Source of the DNA: Rickettsiales bacterium
GTDB taxonomy: Bacteria; Pseudomonadota; Alphaproteobacteria; Rickettsiales; UBA8987
Direction of reading: 5' to 3'
NCBI GenBank assembly: GCA_020630095.1
Contig: JAHDCD010000006.1
Coordinates: 1 to 64,000, forward strand
Length of the DNA: 64,000 nt
The notes beneath the pieces are model-generated. The model saw only the letters and a list, made by a program, of their open reading frames with translations, searched no databases and had not been told where the DNA came from. Positions 17,900 to 27,385 of this stretch are shown here, piece by piece (within the stretch, counting starts at the first letter, position 1; each line of letters begins with the position of its first letter). A program made the translations under genes and the position numbers.

Positions 17900-18271
17900 T
17901 TTTACTAATAAAAACGGGTTCGCACCTTCATATAAAGATACGGGTATGGTTTAATTTAAATCTGTTCATATTAGCTAACTGCCAAGAATAAACCACTGTA
18001 ATTTATAGACTTACAACCGCTAAGTGCACTTATAAAATCTATTCGCAATCTGTGGTTAAAAAGAAGCTTTTCTACTCTTCTTTCCATTCATGATATCGAA
18101 CATAAAACCCCTTTTCACAAGATAAAAGTTTACATTTTTTTCACTTTTTAATGTTGACAACTGAAATACATGAAAAACTTAATGTCAGCTATAATTGCAG
18201 CACGATATTTCTAGAGTCTTCGAATGAATTTCTAGTTGTTTTAACCACCGCACTAAACTATAAAACCCCCC
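17900..18271. other. Intergenic region between dnaA and the tat/hem run
   Basis: 370 bp separating divergent transcription units. It holds a TTGACA at 18154 and a TATAAT at 18190, but their 30-bp spacing does not form one normal promoter. One near-match to a DnaA box (TGTGGTTAA) is present; a cluster is not. No ORF or RNA is recognisable. Confidence 0.5.
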
Positions 18272-18529
18272 ATGTTTGGTATCTCCATATATGAATTACT
18301 TATAGTAGCCGTACTGCTGATTACCTTTGTAAAACCATCGGAAATTCCAACTATAACTCGTAGCATTGGCCAGTTCTTGCGTAAAATTAATGGCTACATA
18401 TCCGAAATAAAAGATAGCTTCTCTGAAGCCGCCGATGACCTACCATCTATAGATAAACGCGCTGATGGCAAATATATAAAAGGCGAAGATGGCAAAACTT
18501 ACTGGGCATATAATGACAATGAAAAATAG
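18272..18529 (+). CDS. Tat translocase component, TatA/TatB-like
   Basis: 85-residue protein with one N-terminal membrane helix (about 3-20) followed by an amphipathic helix, as in TatA/TatB (MFGISIYELLIVAVLLITFV, then KPSEIP, then SIGQFLRKING). The usual FGP motif is replaced by VKPSEIP. No tatC lies nearby, so the assignment to TatB or TatA is open. Its stop overlaps the hemD start. Confidence 0.75.
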   Translation: MFGISIYELLIVAVLLITFVKPSEIPTITRSIGQFLRKINGYISEIKDSFSEAADDLPSIDKRADGKYIKGEDGKTYWAYNDNEK

Positions 18530-19247
18530 CCTCATACTATCTATCCGCCCAAAAGTTGATGGAATTAAATTTAAAAAACTAGCCGAGCTTGAAGGTTTAA
18601 AAACTATAACCTCGCCTATTCTAGATATTAAAACCACGCGCGATTCCGAAATTACCGAAGAGATAAATGAAAAATGCGGTGACTATAATACTTATCTTAT
18701 TTTTACATCTGCCAACGCGGTACGTAGCTTTGCTCAAATTTGTTTAAATAGAAACATAAGAGCCATCTCAATCGGCGACTCTACCAGCTTTGAGTTAAAG
18801 TCTATCGGCGTAAAAAACATCCAACAATGCGCAGAGCCTAATTTTAAAAGCCTATGCGACTTAATAGAAAATACCTTTGAAGTTAAAAAGCATAAGTTCT
18901 TCTACATCTCTGGAAAACACACTAAAGGCAATTTAGTAGATACTTTAAAAGAAAGGGATAAGTACTTCAAAATTAAGAAGTTTATAACTTACGAGGCCAA
19001 AGAACAAGAACTACATGCACCTAATTTTAGCAAGGTAACACATGTGGCATTCTTCTCAGAACGCACAGCCAGTCTGTTTTTAAACCAAGTAGAAAATATT
19101 CCACTAAGCGGTAAAAAAGCCATTGCAATAAGCAAAAATATCTTCGATATGTTACTAGACAAGGGTTTCGACGAGATTTTAATGTCAAAAGAAATCTCCA
19201 ACCTCGCAGTAATTGAAACTATAAAAGAAGATATCCAAAATGGCTGA
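18513..19247 (+). CDS. hemD: Uroporphyrinogen-III synthase HemD
   Basis: Converts hydroxymethylbilane to uroporphyrinogen III. Sequence similarity in this family is low; recognisable are the N-terminal SIRPKVDG start, the YLIFTSANAVRSF segment (HemD's FTS.NAV motif), ISIGDST and FFYISGKHTKGNLVDTL. ATGs at 18513 and 18519 both fit. It overlaps the Tat-like gene upstream and the mitofilin-like gene downstream, an arrangement common in alphaproteobacterial heme loci. Confidence 0.88.
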   Translation: MTMKNSLILSIRPKVDGIKFKKLAELEGLKTITSPILDIKTTRDSEITEEINEKCGDYNTYLIFTSANAVRSFAQICLNRNIRAISIGDSTSFELKSIGVKNIQQCAEPNFKSLCDLIENTFEVKKHKFFYISGKHTKGNLVDTLKERDKYFKIKKFITYEAKEQELHAPNFSKVTHVAFFSERTASLFLNQVENIPLSGKKAIAISKNIFDMLLDKGFDEILMSKEISNLAVIETIKEDIQNG

Positions 19248-20154
19248 ATCAAAAAACAAACAAGCTAAACAAACACCCGCAAAAGCTGAAGTAAAAAAGG
19301 AAGTAAAAGCAACTCCAGTTAAAACTCCTGTTAAAACTGAAAAGAAAACGGTTAACAAAGCAAAATCAAGCAAACTACCTTATATCCTATTACTTGCCAC
19401 TTGGAGTGTAATGGGCTTTGGATACTATAAGTACATTCACAAGGGTGAAATCGCTAACCTTATAGGTAATCAAACTAATAATACAGCATCTGCACTTTCT
19501 GACGAAATTAATCAGCGTCTACTAGTTGCAGAATCTGCTAACGACAGAATTGACATTCTAGAAGAGCAATTAAACGACACACAAGCACCTGATTTATCTG
19601 CTTATGCATTAAAGTCTGAAATTAATAAAGGCACTTCAAGCGCTATTACTAAAACTTCAGTTGTTGAATCTTCATTCGACAGTTCTGACATTGAAAATGA
19701 CATCGCAAAGATTAAAGCTCAAATTAACGAGAATATGAATAAGTCTAAAAAGCTTATTAAAGAAGTTAGAGAAAACTCTGCTCAAGAAATTGCTACTCTT
19801 AATACTCGTATTGAAGAGCAAGCAAGTTCAGTTAATGAAGCCATTGAAGATATAAAGGAAAACGGCGCTACCGCCAGTGCAACAATCCAAAAAATCTCAA
19901 ACTTCTCTAGCCTTGCAGATAAATTTGCATCAGCTCAAAGTAGCGCTAAAAATAATGGCGTACTTGGTGCATTATCAAACTTTGTTTCAATTAGACCAAC
20001 CAATGCATCTGAAGATGACTTTGACGATTTAAGCCTAGTAGCTAGAATTGAAAGCTCATTAAAAGATGGCAATAAAACAGAAGCAAAAAAACTATATGAA
20101 TTAATGACTAACGAAGGCAAAGCATTCTTCTACGATTTCTTCGAAAATATTTAG
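19240..20154 (+). CDS. Mitofilin (Mic60)-like inner-membrane protein
   Basis: A 304-residue protein with a Lys/Ala/Pro-rich cytoplasmic N-terminus (1-45), one membrane helix (about 47-64) and a long periplasmic coiled coil (about 85-225), followed by a short C-terminal helical domain. This architecture and its place directly after hemD match alphaproteobacterial Mic60, the bacterial homologue of the mitochondrial crista-junction protein, which shapes inner membranes. It starts inside the hemD 3' end (8-bp overlap). Confidence 0.82.
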   Translation: MAESKNKQAKQTPAKAEVKKEVKATPVKTPVKTEKKTVNKAKSSKLPYILLLATWSVMGFGYYKYIHKGEIANLIGNQTNNTASALSDEINQRLLVAESANDRIDILEEQLNDTQAPDLSAYALKSEINKGTSSAITKTSVVESSFDSSDIENDIAKIKAQINENMNKSKKLIKEVRENSAQEIATLNTRIEEQASSVNEAIEDIKENGATASATIQKISNFSSLADKFASAQSSAKNNGVLGALSNFVSIRPTNASEDDFDDLSLVARIESSLKDGNKTEAKKLYELMTNEGKAFFYDFFENI

Positions 20155-20164
20155 GTAAAATAAA

Positions 20165-21472
20165 ATGATTAGATTATTCAAGATATTATTATTAATAGCC
20201 ATCGTTGCTGGCGCAGTTTTTGTGGGTCAATGGTTCACACAAAATCAAGGCTCCGTAGAGATTCTATGGCTAGGACAAAAAATCAGCTTAACTGTAAGCA
20301 AAGCTTTAATCGGCTTAGTTGTCCTATTTTTCGGCCTATACCTAATTACTTCTGCTTTAGGTTATATTTTTAGCACGCCTAAACGCGTTAAAAAATACAA
20401 AGAAAAGAAAGACTTAGAAAAAGTAATTCAAGAAGCTACTAAAGGTATCACTGCAATTACTCAAAACGATACTGAAGGGGCTAAAAAAGCTTCAAAGAAT
20501 ATTAAAAAAATATCTGAGCGTCGTGGTAAAGATTATATTCTGCCAGATATTATCGAAGCACATGCTAATAATATTTCTGGTGAGAAACGTTTAAATAAAG
20601 AAAATTTTGTTCGTCTGGAAGCCAACAAATCTACCAAAACTTTAGGTCTACAAGGCTTAATGGTAACGGCTAAGAACGAAGGTAATATTGCTGGTGCAAT
20701 TGAACATGCCGAAGCCCTTTATAAACAAACTAAAGACCAAACAACTTTAGTGTTCTTAGTTGAATTATATAAAGAAAATGGTGATTGGAATAAGGCTCTT
20801 AAACTTTTAGATAAGAACCGCCCGTTAGATAATATTCTAAATACCGAATCTTCAGCAATCCTTGTTGCTAACGCAGTAGATAAGGATGAAACATCTTACG
20901 CTCGTAGAGCATTCGACGTTGAAGCTTCATTCCAACCTGCTGCCGCAGTTTATATCGACAGGCTAATTGATGCTAATAAGTACACCAAAGCCGTTGAAAT
21001 TATCTCTAACGTTTGGAAAGAAAATCCTAGCTCTTGGGCTACAAATGAATTCCTGCGCGCTATAGCTAAGCAAGATAAAGAGAAGCAATATCAAGCCGCT
21101 AAAAAACTAGCCGCTAATAATCCAAGCTCTTTACTTTCAGAATATGTTCTTGGCCGTACAGCTTTTGATGCAAAGAATTATGATGAAGCTAAGGTTCACG
21201 CTAAAACTATCTATGAAGCAAAAGATGGTAGCTTAAACCGCAACCTTGCAATTACTCTAATGCTAGACCTTGCAATCAACCAAGGTAACATTGATGTTAT
21301 TCAACGCCTACGCGATGAACTTAAGTACAGCAACTCAGTTGCATCTTGGGTTGTAGATGGCAAGTCTTACGAAAATGTTTACGAGATTGAATTAAAAGAT
21401 TTAAGTAAATCTACTTGGGTTGAAAACTTCATTAAAACCAACAAATCTGACGCTATCCAGCTAGCCGCTTAA
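20165..21472 (+). CDS. hemY: HemY-like TPR membrane protein
   Basis: 435 residues with two N-terminal membrane helices (about 5-25 and 42-67) forming the HemY_N domain, with WFTQNQGSVEILWLG between them, then a helical TPR-like region to the end. HemY proteins sit in heme biosynthesis loci; their exact role is unclear. In alphaproteobacteria this gene typically follows hemD and mitofilin, as here, with a 10-bp gap. Confidence 0.87.
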   Translation: MIRLFKILLLIAIVAGAVFVGQWFTQNQGSVEILWLGQKISLTVSKALIGLVVLFFGLYLITSALGYIFSTPKRVKKYKEKKDLEKVIQEATKGITAITQNDTEGAKKASKNIKKISERRGKDYILPDIIEAHANNISGEKRLNKENFVRLEANKSTKTLGLQGLMVTAKNEGNIAGAIEHAEALYKQTKDQTTLVFLVELYKENGDWNKALKLLDKNRPLDNILNTESSAILVANAVDKDETSYARRAFDVEASFQPAAAVYIDRLIDANKYTKAVEIISNVWKENPSSWATNEFLRAIAKQDKEKQYQAAKKLAANNPSSLLSEYVLGRTAFDAKNYDEAKVHAKTIYEAKDGSLNRNLAITLMLDLAINQGNIDVIQRLRDELKYSNSVASWVVDGKSYENVYEIELKDLSKSTWVENFIKTNKSDAIQLAA

Positions 21473-21481
21473 GAACAAAAC

Positions 21482-21865
21482 ATGATTGAATTAATAATAG
21501 ATAGTCTTAAATCTGCTTTAATATACCCGTTCTATAAGCCTAGCACTTATAACGCTATCATCTCGTTTGAAGGTTTTTCATATCAAACATTCGCTATCTT
21601 TATTGGCGCATTGCTACTTGGCCACATACTAAACTATACGCTTGGCTCATGCTTACGCGGAATATTAAAAGACGATGAACAAAGTAGCCTTAACGAGTTC
21701 CTATCATCTAAAAGATTCAAACTATTCTTTATCCTATTAATGCCACTTACAGTATCACCACTTGCTGGCGGCTTCGTATCTTTATCCGCTGGCTTACTTA
21801 GAACAAACAAACTTCTTACATTTATAGCTATTATTGCATCTTTAGCAATTTACTACATCATCTAA
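21482..21865 (+). CDS. Small membrane protein, DedA/VTT-like remnant
   Basis: 127 residues with three or four hydrophobic segments. The pattern FFILLMPLTVSPLAGGFVSLSAGLLR resembles the re-entrant loop of DedA/VTT (YqaA-like) membrane proteins, but the protein is shorter than that family and the match is by eye only. It follows the HemY-like gene after 10 bp and probably belongs to the same transcript, which may end at the palindrome just downstream. Confidence 0.6.
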   Translation: MIELIIDSLKSALIYPFYKPSTYNAIISFEGFSYQTFAIFIGALLLGHILNYTLGSCLRGILKDDEQSSLNEFLSSKRFKLFFILLMPLTVSPLAGGFVSLSAGLLRTNKLLTFIAIIASLAIYYII

Positions 21866-21900
21866 ATTAAAGTTAACCATTTGTAATTTAGTGTAATTTT

Positions 21901-21942
21901 CTATTTCGTTTTCCGGAAAACGTTTTCCGGAAAACGAAATAG
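21901..21942. repeat. 42-bp perfect palindrome
   Basis: Perfect dyad of 21-bp arms from CTATTTCGTT to AACGAAATAG, each arm itself containing the palindrome TTTTCCGGAAAA. It lies 36 bp after the preceding stop and 87 bp before the MMPL gene. There is no T-run directly after it, so it may be a terminator of unusual form or a binding site. Confidence 0.75.
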
Positions 21943-21975
21943 AATAGCTTGATTACTTGACCCACAAATCTCTTA

Positions 21976-22024
21976 CTATATCACTAAATTACTGCATTAC
22001 TAAATTACTGCATTACTAAATCGC
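21976..22024. repeat. Short tandem repeat (ACTAAATTACTGCATT-like)
   Basis: About three degenerate 15-16-bp units built from ATTACTAAAT and TACTGCAT directly before the MMPL start. A similar ACTAAATCACTAAAT run precedes hslV at about 36313-36350. Confidence 0.6.
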
Positions 22025-22028
22025 TATT

Positions 22029-24116
22029 ATGAAACGATATATCTTCCTTACCCTATCAATTTTAGTAACTTTAATAACAGGTTACTTATTCACTAAAACC
22101 GTAGATATATCCCCTAAGGTAACTGCAGATTTCTTCTTCGCTTCAGACTCTGAAATATTCAAAGCAGATCTAGAAATTTCAGAAAACTTCCCTACCAACG
22201 GCGAACAGTTGGTTATGAACATCCGAACAGACGGCCTAGAAATCAACAGCCCTGAATATACAAAAATAATCGCTGAACTAACCACTAAAATTGACGAGTT
22301 AGATGAAACCACATCCGTATTATCTTTAACCGCCGGCCCTGAATCAGTTGCGCAAGCATTACGCTCACCGCTATGGCAAGTTGTTCTGCTAGATAAAAAG
22401 TTAAAAAGCTCAAACTTAATCATCGGCATGAAAAAAGGCACCGATGAACAAATCGTACAAAAACTTGAAGAAATCCTAGCCAATACCAACGATGGCTTCG
22501 TATCTGGCATACCATACATAGTAAACAAGATTGGTAAAAACCTAGCCGAAGATTTCACAACCTTCGCAAAGCTAACAATTATAATATTTACGCTAGCTAT
22601 ACTGGTTATCTTCCGCTCATTCATAATCGCAATGGGCGTATTATTAACGTTCATTACCGCGCCAATGCTAACGCTAACTATCCTAGCATTTATTGGCAAA
22701 CCAGTAACCTTACTGCTTGCTAACCTTGCTACCATGGTGGCAATAATCACCATCTCGCACATAATATATTTAACCGGTAATTACATACGCCGTGGTAATA
22801 TATTCACCGCCGTAAAAGTAACTTTACCTGCCAGCTTCTGGTGCATGGTAACTACATTACTCGGCTTTAGCTCATTAATATTTGTAGATGCTAAACCCTT
22901 GCAAGAACTAGGCTTCGGCGGCGCTGTAGGTACCTTTGTTGCCATAGTTTGCGCATATACTTTATACCTGCCCTACCTAAGCCTAATAAAACCAAAAGGC
23001 GAAACAGATTACAACACGCGCGCTGGTAAAATTATCAGCCAATTCAGCCGCCGCCGTTACGCGGTATATGCCGGCATAATAGTAACTATTATCTGTATCG
23101 CTTATATTCCAAAGCTAGATAAAGACCCTTCATTACTAGATTATTTCTCAACCTCTGGCGACCTTAGAAAAGGCTTGGTTGAAATAGATGCAACCACAGG
23201 CTCATCGCCATTAAACATTGTTATCGTTCGTAAAGATGATGACTTCTTAGACACTAACGAATCATTCGAAGGCCTAAAAAAACTAACAAGAACATTACAA
23301 GAACATCCCGACGTAGGCTCCGCCCTAACAGTTTCACTATTAATGGAAGAGGTAGTTTCACGCGGTTATAATCCAGATACAATCGGCTGGGACACAATAT
23401 TCTCCGTAATGGCTCAAGATGAATACGGCAACATAGCCGATAGCTTCATTGATTTCTTACGCTCTGAAACTGTACTTCGCTTAAGAATGCGCGAAGGCGG
23501 GCGAACAAAAGGCCGTGCAGAAGTTATTGAGGAAATTGAAACAATAATCGAAAACTCCGAGTTCAAAATATTACAAACCGGTGGCGCATACTTACTACAA
23601 GCCAGCCTAACGCAAGACATCTTTGACAGCTTAATCCAAGGCATACAGGCTTTATTCTTCATCTTCGCAATTATTGCGCTTATCGTAAGCCGTTCAATAT
23701 TAACTACTATCGGAATCATAATCAGCGTATCAATAATCATGCTAGTTATGCTAGGCTCCGCGGCGATATTTAATATGCCACTAGAGCTAATATCTGCCCC
23801 TGCGGTTAACGTATGTATAGGTATCGCAATAGATACAATCATCCACTTAACTTTAGCAGCCCGCCGTCGTGGTAGAAGCATATATAGCCGAGGCGACTGG
23901 GAAGAAGCCATCCGCACTCAAGCGAAAAGCGCGATAATATCTGGTATAGTTATTTCGCTAGGGTTCTTAGTATTCTCGCTATCAACCTTCCCGCCAACAA
24001 TGCGCTTCGGTACGGAAATAGTTATCGGCACAGTAACAACTATCCTAACAGCACTAATACTATACCCATACTTCATCTGGGCTGTTGTAGTTAAAAGAGA
24101 TAGGAGTAAAAATTAG
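22029..24116 (+). CDS. RND/MMPL-family exporter
   Basis: 695 residues in two similar halves, each with a large periplasmic loop and a bundle of membrane helices (one helix near 5-25, then about 180-320; helices again near 340-360 and 535-690). The first bundle has ILVIFRSFIIAMGV and the second an IDTIIHL segment typical of MMPL/SSD proteins. Size and order resemble HpnN-type hopanoid or lipid transporters, but no hpn genes are in the window, so the substrate is open. Confidence 0.82.
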   Translation: MKRYIFLTLSILVTLITGYLFTKTVDISPKVTADFFFASDSEIFKADLEISENFPTNGEQLVMNIRTDGLEINSPEYTKIIAELTTKIDELDETTSVLSLTAGPESVAQALRSPLWQVVLLDKKLKSSNLIIGMKKGTDEQIVQKLEEILANTNDGFVSGIPYIVNKIGKNLAEDFTTFAKLTIIIFTLAILVIFRSFIIAMGVLLTFITAPMLTLTILAFIGKPVTLLLANLATMVAIITISHIIYLTGNYIRRGNIFTAVKVTLPASFWCMVTTLLGFSSLIFVDAKPLQELGFGGAVGTFVAIVCAYTLYLPYLSLIKPKGETDYNTRAGKIISQFSRRRYAVYAGIIVTIICIAYIPKLDKDPSLLDYFSTSGDLRKGLVEIDATTGSSPLNIVIVRKDDDFLDTNESFEGLKKLTRTLQEHPDVGSALTVSLLMEEVVSRGYNPDTIGWDTIFSVMAQDEYGNIADSFIDFLRSETVLRLRMREGGRTKGRAEVIEEIETIIENSEFKILQTGGAYLLQASLTQDIFDSLIQGIQALFFIFAIIALIVSRSILTTIGIIISVSIIMLVMLGSAAIFNMPLELISAPAVNVCIGIAIDTIIHLTLAARRRGRSIYSRGDWEEAIRTQAKSAIISGIVISLGFLVFSLSTFPPTMRFGTEIVIGTVTTILTALILYPYFIWAVVVKRDRSKN

Positions 24117-24176
24117 ACAAAAAATATCGCCATTTTCTTAACCTTTTCTTAAACTAATTAGGCTAATATTAGCCTA

Positions 24177-25286
24177 ATGCCTAGAAGCTACATATTAGAC
24201 TTAAAACTAGTTTATGAACTAAACAAAGAAGAAGAGCCACTAATTACAGCTAAAATTATCGAACCTCAGAGAGGTGGTCTAACTAAAGGATATGATGCCT
24301 TAAATATAGGTGGCTTCTCAGAAAAAGTTCTAGATGCAGAATCTAAATTAAAGAGAAAGTATAATGGACAAATAGCCTCTGATGAGCAGAGGTTATCTTT
24401 TCTTTTAGATACACTAGGTGCTAACAAAACTTTTGAACATATTTTTGATTTTCATTCCGATTACAATGAAATATTTCCTAAACAAACTTTAATACCTAAC
24501 AGCTCAACAAAAGAGTTTAACCGCTCAGAAAGTCATTACTTAGAAAAAATTGGCAACCCTAAAGATGCTGTATTAAAATTACCCTACTTAGGATCTGGTT
24601 TAGGTGTAATATTAGTAAAAAATATAAAATCTAAACTTTCTGTTATGTTAGATCTTGTACAGAAAACTAGAGATTTTGATGGCAGTAAAACAGCTTTTGC
24701 ACGAAAAATAAAAACCTTTACTGCAAGGCATGATTTTGCAGCCTTTTCACTTCAAGAAAGAATCCATGCTATACCAATAGATGAATCTGGTAATCTACTT
24801 GAATACGGCGATAATATAGAAGGTGATTTATTTGATCCAACAATGCGATTAGGTTTTTCATATGCTTTACTGGACAGCGGTGAAATAAAAATTGAACTAG
24901 GTGCTGCTTATCAAAAAATGCCAAAAGACACCATTGGAGAAAAAGGAAAAGACTCCGATGATTTTATGTCCGATGTAATAGATAAAGACAGAAACTCTCC
25001 TGTATCAGCAATTGTACCTGATTATGTTTTAGAAGAACTTCAAGAAAACTTCATACCTAAAGTAGAACGCTTCTTAACCGACATTTCAAAAATGACAGAC
25101 CTCGAAATTGCTGAAAGAATTGTTGGAGATCCATTAAAAGAAAAAGTATTTGAGAATGCTTTTAAAGTTAATCCAAGAGATTTAATAGAACAATCACAAG
25201 CTCAAGCCGGTGAGAATGTTACCCAAGCAGGAATAAGAAACCAGCTTAGCCAAGATAAATCTTGGGAACACGGACAAAACAACTAA
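24177..25286 (+). CDS. Protein of unknown function (369 aa)
   Basis: Not recognised. A soluble, charged protein without signal peptide or membrane helix. The N-terminal half is mixed alpha/beta with FDFHSDYNEIFPKQ and ESHYLEKIG segments; the middle has FDPTMRLGFSYALLDSGEIKI, beta-strand-like; the C-terminus is helical with a Gln-rich end. It starts about 60 bp after the MMPL gene but has its own AT-rich upstream. It is one of several orphan proteins in this window that share a low-GC, acidic character. Confidence 0.55.
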   Translation: MPRSYILDLKLVYELNKEEEPLITAKIIEPQRGGLTKGYDALNIGGFSEKVLDAESKLKRKYNGQIASDEQRLSFLLDTLGANKTFEHIFDFHSDYNEIFPKQTLIPNSSTKEFNRSESHYLEKIGNPKDAVLKLPYLGSGLGVILVKNIKSKLSVMLDLVQKTRDFDGSKTAFARKIKTFTARHDFAAFSLQERIHAIPIDESGNLLEYGDNIEGDLFDPTMRLGFSYALLDSGEIKIELGAAYQKMPKDTIGEKGKDSDDFMSDVIDKDRNSPVSAIVPDYVLEELQENFIPKVERFLTDISKMTDLEIAERIVGDPLKEKVFENAFKVNPRDLIEQSQAQAGENVTQAGIRNQLSQDKSWEHGQNN

Positions 25287-25354
25287 ACACCTTCCGGAAA
25301 ATTTTGCGTATTATTACTCTCTGCGCACATCGCAAATCGGATCAAAGAAGTAAC

Positions 25355-25454
25355 GTCATCGCGAACCTTTAGGTGAAGCGATCCATCGACAGTTCTCTCC
25401 AAGATTAAATATCTATTAATAGATTGCCGCGTCGCTAAAGCTCCTCGCAATGAC
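25355..25454. repeat. Palindromic repeat family 2, copy
   Basis: Inverted repeat starting GTCATCGCGAAC and ending CTCCTCGCAATGAC, with inner arms AGCGATCCAT and AGATTGCCGC. Diverged copy of the element at 5844-5945. Confidence 0.8.
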
Positions 25455-25469
25455 GTTAAAAACGTAAGT

Positions 25470-25640
25470 TTTTTGTTAAAAAATCGTCATTTTTTAACTA
25501 TTTTTTGCTACTTTTTTAAACGCTTTTTAACGGATAAATCCTAAGCTACATTGAAATATAAGGTTTTTTATAGATACAGAGCCTAAAATATTATTTTTTA
25601 GAAACTTCTAAACTTTTTAGATTTTCCAGAATATAGAAAA
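25470..25640 (+). repeat. Approximately 170-bp dispersed repeat, copy R1
   Basis: AT-rich element with conserved blocks AACG(G)ATAAATCC, CATTGAAATATAA, AATATTATTTTTTAGAAA and TTTTCCAGAATATAGAAA. Copies in the same order occur at 49445-49625 and, inverted, at 54957-55140. This copy lies between two family-2 palindromic repeats. No ORF crosses it. Confidence 0.8.
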
Positions 25641-25644
25641 TATC

Positions 25645-25768
25645 GTCATTGCGAGCATAACGAAGCAATCCATCACATAAGTTATGCTTCAATATCATTC
25701 TATAAGAATATTCCAAGATTATAAATCTCTAGATGGATCGCCGCGGTCGTAAACTCCCTCGCGATGAC
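25645..25768. repeat. Palindromic repeat family 2, longer copy
   Basis: Starts GTCATTGCGAGCATAACG and ends CCCTCGCGATGAC, with GCAATCCAT and ATGGATCGC inner arms; about 124 bp because of a longer centre. Confidence 0.8.
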
Positions 25769-25781
25769 AACTTCTTATATA

Positions 25782-26684
25782 CTAATTCCCCTGCGCCTCA
25801 ATAAACACGCGCTTGATAGATGGATAAGCCTTCTTAACTTGCGCCTCAACAGAGCTTACAATTTTCTCAACTTCACCCGCTGAAATCTTATTATCAAAGT
25901 CTAAGCTAAGGTTAACCAAAATATCTTCAGCCCCCATATGCATAGTTAAAACTTCGTTAACCTTATCAACACCTTTTTGCTTCAAAGCAATCTCTTCAAT
26001 CGTACCAGATGTTTGCTCATCAGTCGCTTCACCAATTAACAGCGCCTTAGTTTCAATTGAAAGAATAACCGCCGTAGCAGCTAACACTACACCTATCACA
26101 ACAGATGCTACACCATCCAACATAGGCATATCTAGCACATCGGCACATACAACACCAACAAGTGCAATTATTAAGCCTAGCATCGCCGCAGAATCTTCAA
26201 GTAGAACTGTAAATATTGCAGGGTTTTTACTAACACGAATACCTTTAATAAAGCTTAACGGCCCACGCTGCCTATTAAATTCTTTAAGCGCCACCCAGAA
26301 TGCAAATGCCTCAAAACAAATAGCAAGCCCAAGTACAATATAGTTAATATATGCAGACTTTATCGGCTCAGGATGCTGAATTTTATGTATTCCTTCATAA
26401 ATAGATACACCCGAACCAACCGCAAATATTAATATAGCTACAATGAATGCCCAGAAATAAAGCTCCATACCATAACCAAACGGATGCTTCTTATCTGCTG
26501 GCTTAGCCGAACGCTTTAAACCATATAACAACAAACCTTGGTTAGAAGTGTCCACCATACTATGAATAGCTTCCGATAACATAGCCGAACTACCTGTTAT
26601 CACAGATGCTATAAATTTAGTAATCGCAATTAAGCCATTACCAATAAGTGCCGCAATTATTACTTTTTTAGATCCACCAGCCAT
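25782..26684 (-). CDS. Cation diffusion facilitator (CDF) transporter
   Basis: Proton-coupled divalent cation exporter. 300 residues with six membrane helices and a cytoplasmic C-terminal ferredoxin-like domain. The metal-binding motif in helix II reads SEAIHSMVDTSNQ (the family's HxxxD), and helix V has LLEDSAAMLGL with the second acidic site. The IHKIQHPEPI motif between helices III and IV matches the FieF/Slc30A9-like subgroup. Metal specificity is not evident. Confidence 0.92.
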   Translation of the reverse strand: MAGGSKKVIIAALIGNGLIAITKFIASVITGSSAMLSEAIHSMVDTSNQGLLLYGLKRSAKPADKKHPFGYGMELYFWAFIVAILIFAVGSGVSIYEGIHKIQHPEPIKSAYINYIVLGLAICFEAFAFWVALKEFNRQRGPLSFIKGIRVSKNPAIFTVLLEDSAAMLGLIIALVGVVCADVLDMPMLDGVASVVIGVVLAATAVILSIETKALLIGEATDEQTSGTIEEIALKQKGVDKVNEVLTMHMGAEDILVNLSLDFDNKISAGEVEKIVSSVEAQVKKAYPSIKRVFIEAQGN

Positions 26685-26698
26685 AGGAGTTTATTAAA

Positions 26699-27385
26699 CT
26701 AGATAATATTTTTATCAAGCTCCGCTTTACGATTTCTCCAATCTGGCATTAATTTTGTTAAGTTAGCATAGTATCGCCTTGAATGATTATGCTCAATCAT
26801 ATGCGCTAACTCGTGCATTATAACGTAATCAATTAGCGAGATATCTAGCATCATCAATTTCAAATTAAGCATCATTTTACCATTAACACTCATACTCCCC
26901 CAACGCGCGCGCATATCACGTACACTAATTTCAGCAGGATAATTATAACCATCAAAAACCTCACAAAAACGCTTAAAACAAACTTGCGTTCTATCTTCAA
27001 AAACTTTTGCCGAGTTCTGCTTTAAAAATCTAAAATAACCTTCTTTTACCTCTTCCACATTCTTTAAGAATAAAATAAGCTGCCCTTCATTAATTAACGC
27101 TTTAAAACTTTTAGACTCTTTAACTTGCAGCTCATAATCTTTTCCTAAAAATGAAACTAACGAACCATCTTCATAAATAACCCGCGTATCATTTATTTTA
27201 TCAAGCCTATCAAATATCCAATCACGCTTTTGCTCAATGAAACTCGTTATAAAACCTTTTAACACATAACGCGGTGCAGTAACTTTAACCACTCCATCTG
27301 CCGATACTTTAATAAGAACATTTTTGCATTTCTTGCGCGTAATTATGCACTCAATATCGGTATCTTTAATTTTGTAGATATTCAC
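26699..27385 (-). CDS. YgjP-family metal-dependent hydrolase (DUF45)
   Basis: Zinc-peptidase-like protein of the YgjP/UTP pyrophosphatase group. The metal motif HELAHMIEHNHSRRYY is near the C-terminus, preceded by RARWGSMSVNGKMMLNLKLM, both hallmarks of DUF45. The GTG at 27385 is chosen as start; an ATG at 27427 would overlap the upstream gene by 62 bp and add a basic stretch not expected in the family. Confidence 0.85.
   Translation of the reverse strand: MNIYKIKDTDIECIITRKKCKNVLIKVSADGVVKVTAPRYVLKGFITSFIEQKRDWIFDRLDKINDTRVIYEDGSLVSFLGKDYELQVKESKSFKALINEGQLILFLKNVEEVKEGYFRFLKQNSAKVFEDRTQVCFKRFCEVFDGYNYPAEISVRDMRARWGSMSVNGKMMLNLKLMMLDISLIDYVIMHELAHMIEHNHSRRYYANLTKLMPDWRNRKAELDKNII

Noticed and set aside
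18154-18195. TTGACA and TATAAT as one promoter before the Tat-like gene
   Set aside because: Spacing of 30 bp is far from the 16-18 bp required; each half may belong to another promoter.
17900-18271. Replication origin next to dnaA
   Set aside because: Only one weak DnaA-box-like match was found and no AT-rich 13-mer array; dnaA is often away from the origin in alphaproteobacteria.
21976-22024. Tandem repeat as a CRISPR or iteron set
   Set aside because: Units are degenerate, contiguous and too few, with no replication or cas gene adjacent.
22082-22762. Long minus-strand ORF within the MMPL gene (226 aa)
   Set aside because: Antisense shadow of a strongly coding region; it has no recognisable domain.
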